Of a stretch of DNA of 64,000 bases, positions 1-13,300 are shown piece by piece (position 1 is the first letter of the stretch; each line of letters begins with the position of its first letter). The position numbers and the translations under genes are program-made. Where the stretch lies: assembly GCA_002914845.1 (NCBI GenBank), contig JXTC01000091.1, positions 677,380-741,379 on the forward strand. Reading direction: 5' to 3'. The stretch is from Trema orientale. Taxonomy: Eukaryota > Streptophyta > Magnoliopsida > Rosales > Cannabaceae. A model generated the notes under the pieces. The model did not search any database. It was not told the origin of the DNA and saw only the letters and a program-made list of their open reading frames with translations.

Positions 1-73
1 CATTAATGTTTCTTTGTCTTGATTTATAGCAAGTTTCTACTTCAAATCGTTGCATTAAATATTTTTCCTTCAG

Positions 74-3000
74 GAATCCTTGGGGGTCCTGAGGCTGGTG
101 TTGTCGAAGATGACCAGGTTATTTTGGACGCAAGTAGCAACCTGGGGATGTTTCTACGTCGTTGCATACTTGCTTTTAATCTTTTGTCATTTGAGGTATC
201 ATGCTTTTACTTTTGGAATGGATATTTGTAAATTATGTATGTTTGGTTATTGCCTTAATTTTCTTACTTAATTTTTAATAGGACAAAAGAGTTTGTTGAA
301 GAAACCAAAAAGAAAAATAAAAAAATGAGGACTGGAAGTCCACAAAACCATGCTTTATTTTCTCATTCCTGATGGCTGTAAATGAAAATTGATTTTGTTT
401 TACTTTTAGTTTATTTTCTGTTGAGGTTCCATATATATCCTACGCATTTCTAATAAAAAACTTGACTAATGCCAGACAGTGTGCCCTTATGTGCCAAACT
501 TCGTGTAGAAGTTCCCTCTCTTCTCTCTCTATAAGTTATTGAAATGGAATTTTTACGTGCACACAGAATGTTGACTTTCCCCCAACTAATATTCTCTTGA
601 ATAGATCATCATATGATTTCAAAATTTAATGCAGGGTGTATGCCATCTTTTGACAAATATAGGGATCTATTGTAAAGAAGCCCCCTCACATTGTCCTTAT
701 GATCCACCTCATTTAGATGACTCAAATGATTTGGAAGTGCTATCAGAATATGAGAACATGGACCTGGAGAATTTAGTTTATGAGAAGGTTGATGAAGAGA
801 TTGAAGCAAGAGAAATGGTCAATGAAGGAGTTTCTTTTCATCTTCATCTTCCCAAAGCACTTTTTGATCTGGTTGAAGGTATACATACTGAAAAGTCTTA
901 ATTGATTTTGTGTATTGTTTTGTATACATAGTCAAAGTTTGTCAGTTTTTATTTGATCCTGTAAAACTACGTTAAATATGACACTTTTATCCCTTAAATC
1001 ACATTGAATGTGGTAGTGTAGAATTTTTACTGTCATTCGGTGAACCATCTCTTTATTTAGGTTGCTAGACTTGTGTATTCAGTTTATGCATACGGAGACT
1101 TGACAAATATGATGATAAAGATTTCCAATTCAAATTTCAATTGTTCTTGAAATTACATATTGCCGGTAATGAATTCTTTCAAGATATGTGCACAATAGAC
1201 ATCCTTTTCAATTTAATCCCATGTGATGTTTATGGGTGAGCATGCACATAAGTCATTGCTTTTACAATAAGCAATCTCATCTTTCTCTCTTCTTGTAATG
1301 CACTTGCCTTCTTTGTAATATATGGCTGTATCAAAGGTTGAAATAATCACCTCTGATAAATTATCTTCCAGCCTTGTTAATGATCAAAATTTACATACTC
1401 ATCTCAATTCAAATTGTTAAAATTACCAGGTATGCTCTTTTGGTAACTCCTAGCAAGAACTTCCAACAGACTTTCTAATTTCAAACACTAATCTTCTGAG
1501 CCCTTTTTTTCCCCCAAAGAGTATGATTATGCCTCTTAACCTTTACACAACATTTTTATTATCCAGGTTTGTACAATCTTGATGCTAAAGAGACATAAAT
1601 AAGTTAAAGACCTAGGTTGGTATTTTGATGTGAGACAATTGCCATTGTTTTGTTTATCCTTCATTTACTCTATTCTCTTTTCTTACATTGAAAATATCCA
1701 ATTAAAAGAGAATTCTGGAGGCATCCAATGAAGTGGAAGGCAAAATCCCACATCTGCTTAAAATTTTCTGCATAGTTGTCTCTTCTCCTACGTTGCTGTT
1801 TTGGTTTATCTTTCCACGCCTGTTCTTTGGAAGTTGTTATTATTAGCAATATAAAAAATGATCATAATCAAACATAGAGGAATCTGCAGATATTGAGGTT
1901 CCTGCTGACCCAAGATCAAGACATACTGACAAGGATAGAGAAGTTGGTCAGTTTGTGCATCCTCCAAAAAATACATTAAGGGCTATTGATAGTAGTGCTG
2001 GTATGTTTCTTCGCACAAACTGGCAGATACAAGGATTTCTACAAGAGCAAGCTGATGCTATTGAAAGGTAAGCCATTATTGATTTCTTTTTTCTATTTAA
2101 TTTATTTTTAATTTGGTCGCTTATTTTATGCAGTTTTATGTGGTTTAGATTCTGAAAAAAAAAATTATTGTGGCAGGCATGGAGGCTCTTTCTCTTTAAA
2201 TGCTTTTGACCTTGTTCTGAGGCAACTTCAAAAATCAGCACCAAAGCTACATCGTGTAAGTTAACTTGATCTCAATGCTTCTGTTTATCATTTTTGAGTT
2301 AACTCACTAGTTTATCTCAATGGTTGTTTATCTTGTTTTTTCACACTGCTATCTTTCACTTTTCACTTCTTATAGTTTATTTATGCTGGGTTCTGATGCA
2401 GGTTCACTTCTTGCGTTACTTGAATAGCCTTTACCATGATGACTATTTTTCTGCATTGGAGAATCTTCATTGCTATTTTGATTACAGGTGAATAAGTCTT
2501 ATCTTTTTAATTGCTTCTGCAACACGTTTCTTGATCAATTTCTGCTTTAGTCGATGTGTTCTTTTTTTTGTACAACTCGGCATATTCAATGTTGTTACAC
2601 ATATGATGCTAACATTGTAGGTCATTTCATTCTGATGTTTACTGAATATCTACCTTTTGGCTTGTTAGTATTCTCTTTCCATTTTGAGGTTATAGCTGCC
2701 AAGTTGTTATAATGGTGGAAACATAAGTTTTCCTGTTTGATGTGGTCTATTTAATGGCTTGTTGAACAGTGTTTTTGCATGCATGTTTCTTCTTTTTGTG
2801 GGATTAAGATGACTTCATAATGTCTTTATTCCTCTCCTCCTTTACTTGTAATTTTCATATATGTACCTGGAATTGTTGACCACCATGCAAAACAATCTGG
2901 AAATATTGATGTATAGAACATTAGAACTTGATATGCATTTTCACTGCACTTTTTTTGTGACTCTTTTACTTCTTACGGTTTTTTTTTTTTTTTTTTTTTA

Positions 3001-6000
3001 ACCACAAATTGTCTGATCCAGTATATGATGGACTAAAGTGCAGGGATGGAAGGATTTGATTCTGTTCCTCTTACATCTGGTTGCTATAGTTTAGGAAGAT
3101 ATGAAGTTGCTCTGTTGTGTTTGGGAATGATGCATTTTCATTATGGGCACCCAAAGCAAGCTTTGGAGGTGAGTATGCAGAAATGATTCCATGCCACCTT
3201 AAATACACTTTCTTCATTGTCTCCGCTAATTATGAGTTTAATTATAAAGCTGTCTCTTTGGTTGTTTGGTAATTGCGCTGTTTGAATCTCTTCAGGTACT
3301 TACGGAAGCGGTTCATGTTTCTCAACAGGTACTTGGTAGTTTAAATTTATGAGATTATAATTGAATGTGATAGGTGCAAATAGATTATTGTCATTGATTA
3401 TCTCATTATCATGCATTGGAACCATGAAAAGCTTTTTGATTTTATCCTTTATACATGTGTCCTGCTCTGAGGCCTTATGATTTCAACTTGTGCAGCAAAG
3501 CAATGATGTTTGTCTTGCTTACACTCTAGCCGCAATCTGCAACTTGTTGTCAGAAACTGGTATTTCAAGTACAACTGGGATACTGGGATCATCATACTCA
3601 CCTTTGACCAGCATAGGCATTTCACTCTCTGTTCAGCAACAATTATTTGTACTCTTGGGAGGCTCTCTGAAGAGAGCAGAAAATTTGAAGTTAAAACGAC
3701 TAGTTGCTTCAAATCATCTAGCCATTGCTAGATTTGACTTGACGGTAGGAACAGATTTTGTTATGTTGTTATTTTTAGATGCAGGTCTTCTTTATACTTC
3801 CCCTTGGCCACTTAGGGGACTGAGTCGGATGGTATTGTTTGTATATCTCCTGTCCCCTAGATAATTGCACAGTTTCACATGTTTATGAGTTAATGCTGTA
3901 ACTTAGTCCAAGTGGCAGTTTTTTTTTTATTATTCTTGTTCTGTGATTTCATTTTTCTCTGTTAATGTTATTGTAATAAGTAACTTGGAATTGTTATACC
4001 ATCCCATACAGCATGTGCAAAGACCTCTTCTATCATTTGGTCCCAAGGCTTCCATGAACCTTAGAACATCACCGATTAATGTTTGCAAGGTAGTTTGACA
4101 GTGACACTTTGATGATTATCCCTGTTCTTTTCCTTTCAGATTGCTTGTTTTAACATTTCACTCTTGATGCTATGTTTTTTCTTATCTCATATTGTATTTC
4201 ATTTCCTTTTTCCTTGTTTCAACCATCCTTGCAGGAACTTAGATCAAGTTCTCAATTGATTAGTGAGTTTGGCTCTGAAAGTACTACACTGACAACTGAT
4301 GGTCATTTTAGTACTGCTTGGCTTAAAAATTTACGTAAACCTACGGGATCACAAGTATTATCTCAAGAAAATGGAACTGAAAGCAATCATAATGTTTTTC
4401 AGTTCTGTGCGCAACCAAGTTCAATTCCTGGATCCGTTTTGCAATTAGTGGGTTCTTCGTACTTACTTCGTGCCACTGCATGGGAGATATATGGCAGGTA
4501 ACTTTAAGTGAGGACCTTCCTCAATTTGCTTATTTGTTACACTTATTTGACTACTGAAGATTCTTGTAAAATAGTCTTTTACTACTGAAGCAGTTGTGTT
4601 TAAAGGCGTGACTAAAATTTTATCTTATGAGCGAGATTCTTTGACTAGACTGGATTAGATGCTCTTATATGTTATGGAGAAATTAAAGAGGTAGCCTAAT
4701 ATGTTTAGTGTATAATGTATTAGAGGTGGATAAAGCACCAGGAAAACAGTTCAAGACAATAAAGAGAAAGAGACTGTGGTGTGAAATGGTGATTCTTTGA
4801 CTAGACTGGATTAGATGCTCTTATATGTTATGGAGAAATTAAAGAGGTAGCCTAATATGTTTAGTGTATAATGTATTAGAGGTGGATAAAGCACCAGGAA
4901 AACAGTTCAAGACAATAAAGAGAAAGAGACTGTGGTGTGAAATGGTGAATCTTTATTTAGTAGGTCTGTATCAATATCTCCTAAATGTCTCGGTGGGTAC
5001 CAAAAGTGTATAGCTTTCTGTGGAGGGATTGGTATGTTTTTGACATGAGAGGTATTGTGATAATATGAGTTATCTAGAAGCTTTTGTCGACAGATTTATC
5101 TTTGTTTTGGAAGGCATAGGTTTCTTTGTTTACTGGAATGTAGTTCTATATCTTGTGTTCCTCCATAGCCCGAAGAAATTATCAATAATTTTAATAAATA
5201 TTTTGTTACATGATCTTTGATTCTGAAATCCAAAGTTCTATGGATTTGAGGTATATACAAAAAGTATGTGAAAGTTGTTTGGACTACTTGTTTGGCCTAC
5301 AATGAATTGATTGTTTACTAGTTTTTCATTCTTGTATTACACCAGTGCCTCTCTTGCTAAAGTCAACGCACTAGTTTATGCAACATGCTTTGCTGATGTT
5401 TCAAGGTAATCCAGCTGAAGCTACCTGAGAATTTACACACGTATGCCTATACTGGGTTGTGTGACCTTCTCTTTAAACTTATGTGGATTTTTTTTTTTTT
5501 TTGGGGATCTCTCCAGTACATCTGATGCATCTTTAGCATATGTGAAGCTTATCCAACATCTAGCGGTATTCAAAGGATACAAAGGTTAGTTTAAATGTTG
5601 AAATGCGCTAATAACATTTTCTTCACTTGAATTGTGTGTGAATATTCAGCATAAAAGATTATGCAAAGACCCTTGAATTTTGTGGTCAAGTTCTTCAAAT
5701 AGTGACTTTGTTTTTGAGTATAATTTGCCATTTTGTTACCCTTTTTTATTCTTTTTGTGGATTATGCGGCTTTTGAACAAAATGTCATCCATAGTCTAGC
5801 ATTCTTGATATGCTTATATGATGACATATGCAACCAATGGTGGATCCAGAACTTTCATCTAGTGGGAGCATAAAGGAAATTCTTAATTAAGGAAAAAAAG
5901 CACACACACACACAAAACTACAGGTTTCATTTTTATTTTTTTTCCCAGTTTTTTAATAATCATACAATTATTGGGCCTTAAATAGGACTCAACTCTTATT

Positions 6001-6645
6001 ATAATCAGTCCATAACTGTTTTAGGCCTAAGAAAAATATAGTAAATACATTTAGTTAGGATTTAATTCATGAAGCCAAAATTGGAACTTAAAATTTTAAG
6101 ATAATAAAAAAAATTGGAAATTTTGTTGGAGTAAAATCAGAAGTTTAAAAAAATTTCGATTCGTATATAAAATTTTAGAATTTTCAGTTGGGCGGTGGCC
6201 CCAACTCGCCCCCATGTGGCTTCGCCATTGTATGCTGTCTCTCTTTGCTCCATCATGCTTCAGTCTTCACTAAACAATGCATACGGCATAGCTCTTGTTT
6301 TTTTTCCATTGTCATCTTTTTTTTTTTAATCCTTTTTTCAACCTATTGATGTAGTTATGGGGGTTTTATATGTAACTTTTTAGTTAATTCTTTTTTTTTT
6401 TTTTACTTTTTTATCATTTTTGTTCCTCTTATGTTTTGTGTTAAGTGGTGCCGCTCTAGAATTTGTCCAGAACAACAGTTTTGCTTTCTTCTTTGTTTGG
6501 CCTAGTGTATTAAAGCATCTTTTTAATAATTTGGTCCTATTAAAAGTTGCAATTTCTCTTTTGGCTTGACTCTTGAGCAACAATCTTTCTCTGTCTGACT
6601 TGAAGCATGCTCACATACACAAGCTTATTTTTCACATAATTTCTT

Positions 6646-6677
<32 letters not shown>

Positions 6678-7287
6678 GAGGCATTTGCTGCTCTTAAAAT
6701 AGCAGAGGAGAAGTTTTTAACTGTGTCGAAGTCTCGAATCTTGGTACTGAAACTACAGCTGCTCCATGAGCGTGCTTTACATCGGTAAGTTATTCGCTTC
6801 AGTCTTTTAAGTTGTTTAACTTTATATTTATATGTTGAGTAAACTGTAAAAAAAAATACCTTCTTCAAGTATGACCTTTCTGCATTTTTAACCCTATGTT
6901 TTCGTGTTTGCAAAATTATACCTTCATATTTAAAATTTTATAAAATATATACCTTTTGAGCTGAATTTGACATATTTATATTATTAAAAGACAAAACAAA
7001 TTGCCCCATATTAAACATGGTATACGACCAAACAATCAAAATGATTAAAAATAAATTAAAACAAATAAACAAATAAGAAAATTTGAAAGAAAAAAAAAAA
7101 ATTTCTTCAGCTAATCCTAAGCCCCATTTATAGCATTGAAAAAACAAACCCTCTCTCTTTCTCTTTCACACAGTCTTTTTTTCTCCTCCCTCTCTTCATC
7201 TCTCTACCACTTTCTCTTTCTCTTGCCAGCGTCTATGGAGGACCAGAGTTCTTCTATCCTTGTTGGGCTCTCCCTCTAACCTTGCCT

Positions 7288-7327
<40 letters not shown>

Positions 7328-10300
7328 GCTCAATTGACAATGACAAACAATAATGGCATGGGATCAAACAATTGCTAATGGCAGCGTCGTGGGAGAAACC
7401 GAATTGTTGCTCAATTGACAACAGCAAACAGTAACAGCATGGGATCAAACAATCGCTAATGGCGGCGTCATGGGAGAAACCGAACTAATTTGGGTTCGAT
7501 TCAGGAAGGGGAGGGAGTTTTTTTTGTGGCTAGACTAGTTCAGCTCAATAGATCTATGACTTGATTAGATCTCCTTGATCACAACTCTCTCCACCTCATT
7601 CTCATTCTTTAGGTGGTGTTTGGGTCTGAGTCCGAGTTGGTGAGAAAGGAAAGGAGGATGAGGAGAAGAAGGGAATTGATTTGATCTGGGCATCTCATTT
7701 GGTTTGTGCTCTTGTTTTGTTTTGTTTTTTTTTTTTCCTTCTTTTGTTATGTGTTATTCCCAGAAAGAAGTTCTATTCAAGTAAAAATTGTTGTGCAAAC
7801 GGAAAAAAAAAAAAGGAGAAACATCACTGCAATAAGGGCTTTCATACATTTGGCTTCATCAAGAAAAATAAATAGGCCATTCAAAAATAATATTGTTCAA
7901 AGGCTAGAGAGTTACTGGTAACAAAGCCCATTCATTGTTATTTTTTAATTCTTTTTTTTTTTTTGTTAATTTAATTTAATTATATTTTAATCCATTTCAA
8001 GTATTAGGGTTAGGATTGGGGTTTGTTTGGTAATATGTCTAAGTTAATCACAATTCAGATTTGATGTTTAATGAGGGGCAAATTGGTCATTTCACGCATA
8101 GAGGGTGTATATTTTTCGAAATTTCAACTGCGGAGGTATTATTTTGCAGACTCTAAAATATAAGGTTAAAAGTGCAGAAAGACTACTTAAGATATTATTT
8201 TGCAGTTTACTCTTGTATGTTTGATATAAGACTAATACGTGTGGAGTATCATTTAGAGGACATCTGAAGCTTGCTCAACAAGTGTGTGATGAACTTGGAG
8301 TTCTGGCCTCGTCTGTTACTGGTGTGGATATAGAATTGAAGACAGAAGCAGGCCTTCGCCGTGCTCGTACATTGCTTGCAGCAAACCAGTTCAGTGAGGT
8401 TTGATCATCACTAACATTAAACTCCTCACTCTGAAGCTAAATTTCTCCATCTACCATATGCATGACAGAGCTTCTACTTATCTTGTGATTTTAACAACTT
8501 TTGGGTTCACGATTTCCATAAGGATTAACCTCCAGTGGATATAGAAAAACAAAAAACAAGACGCCGTTAGTAAAAGGTTGTTTGTTTGTAACTTGTGAAA
8601 GTTGTCATGTTCAGGTCACCATACCCCAAAAAGATTGTGTACATTTAGAAATCCTCGTACTACGTATTGAAAGTACCATAGTTGAATTCTGAGGTATATC
8701 ATATATATTTGTGGCTTACTCTACTCATAGTGGAAATTAATGGTGATTTCGCCAAATACAGGCCAAGACATTCAGTGACATGGGTTTTTGTCAGTAAATT
8801 AATGGTATTTTCGCAAAATACAAACCAATGCATTCTGGAAAATGATAGTTCTGGAAAATGATATCCTTTGGGCCTAAGATTCTGGAAAATGATAGCTCTC
8901 AGTCATTAAAAGTTGCTGATAAGGAAAGAGGATGGACCGAAACTCTAGCAGTATGTTCATAGAATTGACATACTACTGATATATCCCTAAATTTTCTACC
9001 ATTAAAAAAAGGAAAAAAGCAATGTCTTAAAATTGGATGAGAACTAAGAATATAGTTGATTAGGCCAGAAGTACTTTTGTCAAGAACAGATCGAATGCTA
9101 TTCTAAACACACAGTTATTAGTTCCTTTTGCTCTAATTCTTCCTTCGTCCTAGGCTTAGCATTATTAGACAATCTTGATATCTCTACAACACTTCTTTGG
9201 CTTACCATACTCAAGAGCAGATTTTTTATGGTTTGACAATACTTGTTATATGTCTAACTGAGCCCTGGCATAAAAATAATTGTTTCAATATGCTTGTTTG
9301 GCTGCATTTGAGATACACACAGACACACGCATGAATACTTATATATCTATAAACAATGTCTTTGCAGGCAGCGGAGGTCGCACACTCCCTCTTTTGCATG
9401 TGTTACAAATTCAATCTGCAAGTGGAAAATGCAACTACTCTTCTTTTGCTTGCAGAAATCCACAAGGTACGATATTATATTTGACACAACGCGTATACTT
9501 GGAAGCTAGACTGTTGGGTTAGCCCCCCTCCTTGTTGTCTCTTCCTGACCACCATACACAATAAGCAGAACCATTCTGCATACCATTATTTATATAAAGT
9601 TGCACATACAATGCAGTCTAAAAGAACGAATAAGATCACAGCGGATCATTATGTTCAAAAACTCACTCACCCATTCCACCTGCTGAATTTGGTGCAATGT
9701 CGAACTTGCCAACTTTTGGGTGGGTTTCAAATTGGCAGATAGGGGCGGGTTGAATAGCTAGTTATGGTGGGTGGAACACACCCACCCCCCACCAAAAAAA
9801 ATGCTTATATTTAGTGATTTTTATGGAAATGTGCTTTTTGTTTACTATGTCCCACTTGTTAATTCTCTATATGATGTTAGAACTTAGAAGGTTTTAATCT
9901 TTTTAGTTTTCTGAACTCTATTTTGATTTCTCATATATTATTGTTGAAGATTTTGTTTAGATTCTTATTTTTTGAATTTAAATTTTGTATCTTTTCTGTT
10001 CTTTAGATAATGCCATATCTTTTAGTTTTTTCCTGTTAGCTTTAGCCTTAAGTTTAGGTGATAGTTTATGTTTAAATTTGTATCAAGCTAATGATAAGAT
10101 TTTCTATAGATTCTCTCATCAGCTTGTTGTAGTCCTACATCTATTAATAAGGGTGTAATTCTCAGAGTTTAGAACAACTCAGAAAATAAAAATAAAATTC
10201 CTATTTCTGCAAACATGGTATCAGAGCCGAAAAATTGGCTGAAAGCAGCGATGGTTGGAGTCTCAGATGAAACAATCGAGATAAGAAAAAAACAACCCAT

Positions 10301-13300
10301 CGTGAGTAGTGAGAGCAGTGAGAGTGGAGTGACTATTCCCACTAGCAACATGACTACCAATAATCATGACAACACATCGTTACAAATAACAACTCACAAA
10401 CTAAATGGTCAAAATTACCTACAGTGGTCCCAATCTGTCCAACTATTTCTCAGGGGCCGAGGTCGACTTGGGAACCTTACTGGAGCTATCAAAGCACCTG
10501 AAGTCAGAGATGGTACTTATTCTACCTGGGATGCCGAGATCTCAATGGTGATGGCATAGTTGATTAATTCTATGGAGCTAAGCATTGGGAGGTCTTTTCT
10601 TTTTTCGGTGACTGCTAAAGAGCTATGGGAGTCTGTGAAAGAAACATTCTCTAACTTGGAGAATTCTGCCCAGATATTTGAGATTAACTACAAACTCAGA
10701 GACAGGAGGCAGAGTGATCTCACTGTCACTCAATACTTCACTGCCTTGACTAATAATTGGCAGGAACTAGATATGTTTTACGATAATGATTGGCAATGTC
10801 CTGAAGATGCTAACAAATATCGCAAGATGATGGAAACTGAAAGAGTGTTCAACTTTCTTTATGGGTTGAACAAAGAGCTAGATGAAGTCCGTGGCCGTAT
10901 TCTCGGGAAACGACCACTTTCATCTCTTAGGGAGGTGTTTGCTGAAGTTCGGAGAGAAGAAAGCCGACGGAAGGTGATGCTAGGAGTCACTGAAGAATCC
11001 TTATCTGACAATTCTGCTCTAGTAACTAAAGGAGTCAATGATGGTCGCGGAGAATTTCAAGGAGAAGGTCGTAACGGTCGGCGTGGTGAAAAAGTATGGT
11101 GTGACTATTGTCGGCGTCCTCGACACACTCGGGAGAACTGCTGGAAACTTCATGGGAAACCAGCAAACTGGAAGCCAAAAGGATACCAAACCCTTGTTGA
11201 GGAACAGCCTCGCCCTGCAGGTTCTCCGTTCACCAAGGAACAACTCGAGCATCTACAACAGTTTCTACTTAAAGCCAACAATCCTCCACAGACTCCTAAT
11301 CCCTCATCTGCTACCTTAGCCCAGATAGGTATATTTTCTTCCACATTAAAGGCTCAATCTGAAAGTTTTGGATCTTGGATTGTTGATTCTGGAGCTTCGG
11401 ATCATATGACCGGATGTTCACAGTTATTTTTAACCTATAAACCTTGTCCTGGAAATTTTAAAGTAAAGATTGCTGATGGGTCACTTTCTTGTGTTGCTGG
11501 AAAAGGCTCAGTGAAAATTTCAGATAATATAACTCTTCATTCTGTGTTGCATGTTCCAAATCTATCATGTAACCTGATTTCAATCAGTAAATTAACCAAG
11601 GATCTAAATTGTGTGACTAAATTCTTTCCTTCTTTCTTGCTGCGAGTTTCAGGAGTTGTCTTCGGGGAGGACGATTGGACATGCTGAATGTTATGAAGGT
11701 CTTTATTTTCTAGAGAATAAAACAACCGTGTCTGGACAAGCTCACGAGTCAAGTTGTGTTTCTGTTTCTGTTCCTAATTATGATGAAATAATGTTATGGC
11801 ATAATAGATTAGGCCATCCAAGTTTCCCTTATTTAAAAAATTTGTTTCCGTTGTTGTTCAAAAATAATAAAATAAAGTCTTTTCGTTGTGAAATTTGTGA
11901 GTTAGCCAAACACACTGGTTCATTTTTTCCATCTCGTCCTTATATAGCATCTAGGCCTTTTTTAACTATTCATAGTGATATTTGGGGACCATCTAGAGTT
12001 AATAATATTACAGGTACAAGATGGTTCATAACATTTATTGATGACCATTCTAGAGCTTGTTGGATTTATTTGATTAGTGAAAAATCTGATGCTAAATAAA
12101 TTTTCAGAGACTTTTTTAATCTCATTCTGACACAGTTTCAAACAAAGATACAAGTTCTAAGAACTGACAATGGGAGAGAGTACTATCATTCAATATTGGG
12201 AGATTTTTTAAAAGAGGGAATTATTCATCAAAGTTCATGTCCTTCAACTCCACAGCAGAATGGGGTTTCTAAGAGAAAAAATAGACATCTTTTAGAGGTT
12301 GCTCGTTCACTCATGTTTACCAGAAATGTACCTAAACAATTTTGGGGGGAAGCTGTTCTTACTGCCTGCTATCTGATAAATCGCATGCCTTCTCGAGTTC
12401 TTAACTTTGAAACACCTTTAAACACATTACTTAAAAGTTATCCTCATACAAATTTTTTTAGTTCAATTCCACTAAAAATTTTCAGCTGCACTTCCTTCGT
12501 ACATGTACATAGTCAAAATCAGGGAAAGTTAGATCCACGGGTAACGAAATGTATTTTCTTAGGATATGCTCCTCACCAAAAAGGGTATAAGTGTTTTTGT
12601 CCCATGTCTAGGAAGATGTTTATCTCTCGTGACGTCACTTTTCTAGAGTCTCAATCGTTTTTTTCACCCACCTCTCTTCAGGGGGAGATTTCTAGTGAAG
12701 ATAGGTTTTGGGATGTTTCTTCTTTTTCTAAGTCAAATCTCGAGTCTAATTCGGAACAATTTATTATGCCATTGACATTTGAACATTTAGAAACAGGGAG
12801 AGAAACATTATCTCGACAACAACCCCAAGAGCTCCGTGTCTATACACGGCGAAAAGAAATCTCAGAGTGAACAACCTATCATGACTCAGCATATCCCTGA
12901 ATCCAATCCAAAGACAATATCCTCACTGCAGCCAGAGGGAAATGATCCTACCCGACCTGAGGAACCTAACTCATCTACAAGATCAGATTTACCTTTACCA
13001 GAAGACCATATCAATGAAATTGACCTGCTGATTGCTCAAAGGAAGGGAGTCAGATCATGTACAACACATCACATCTCCAAGTATCTATCCTATGGCAAGT
13101 TGTCTTCATCTTATGCTTCTTTTACATTTAGTATTTCAGAAGTTGAAATTCCAAAAAATATTGATGAAGCTTTGAGGAGTCCAGAGTGGAGAAAAGCTGT
13201 TTATGAAGAAATGTTAGCATTGAAAAAAAATGGCACTTTGGGAGTTAACCGAATTACCTAAGGGAAAAACTCCTGTTGGATGTAAGTGGGTATTTACTGT

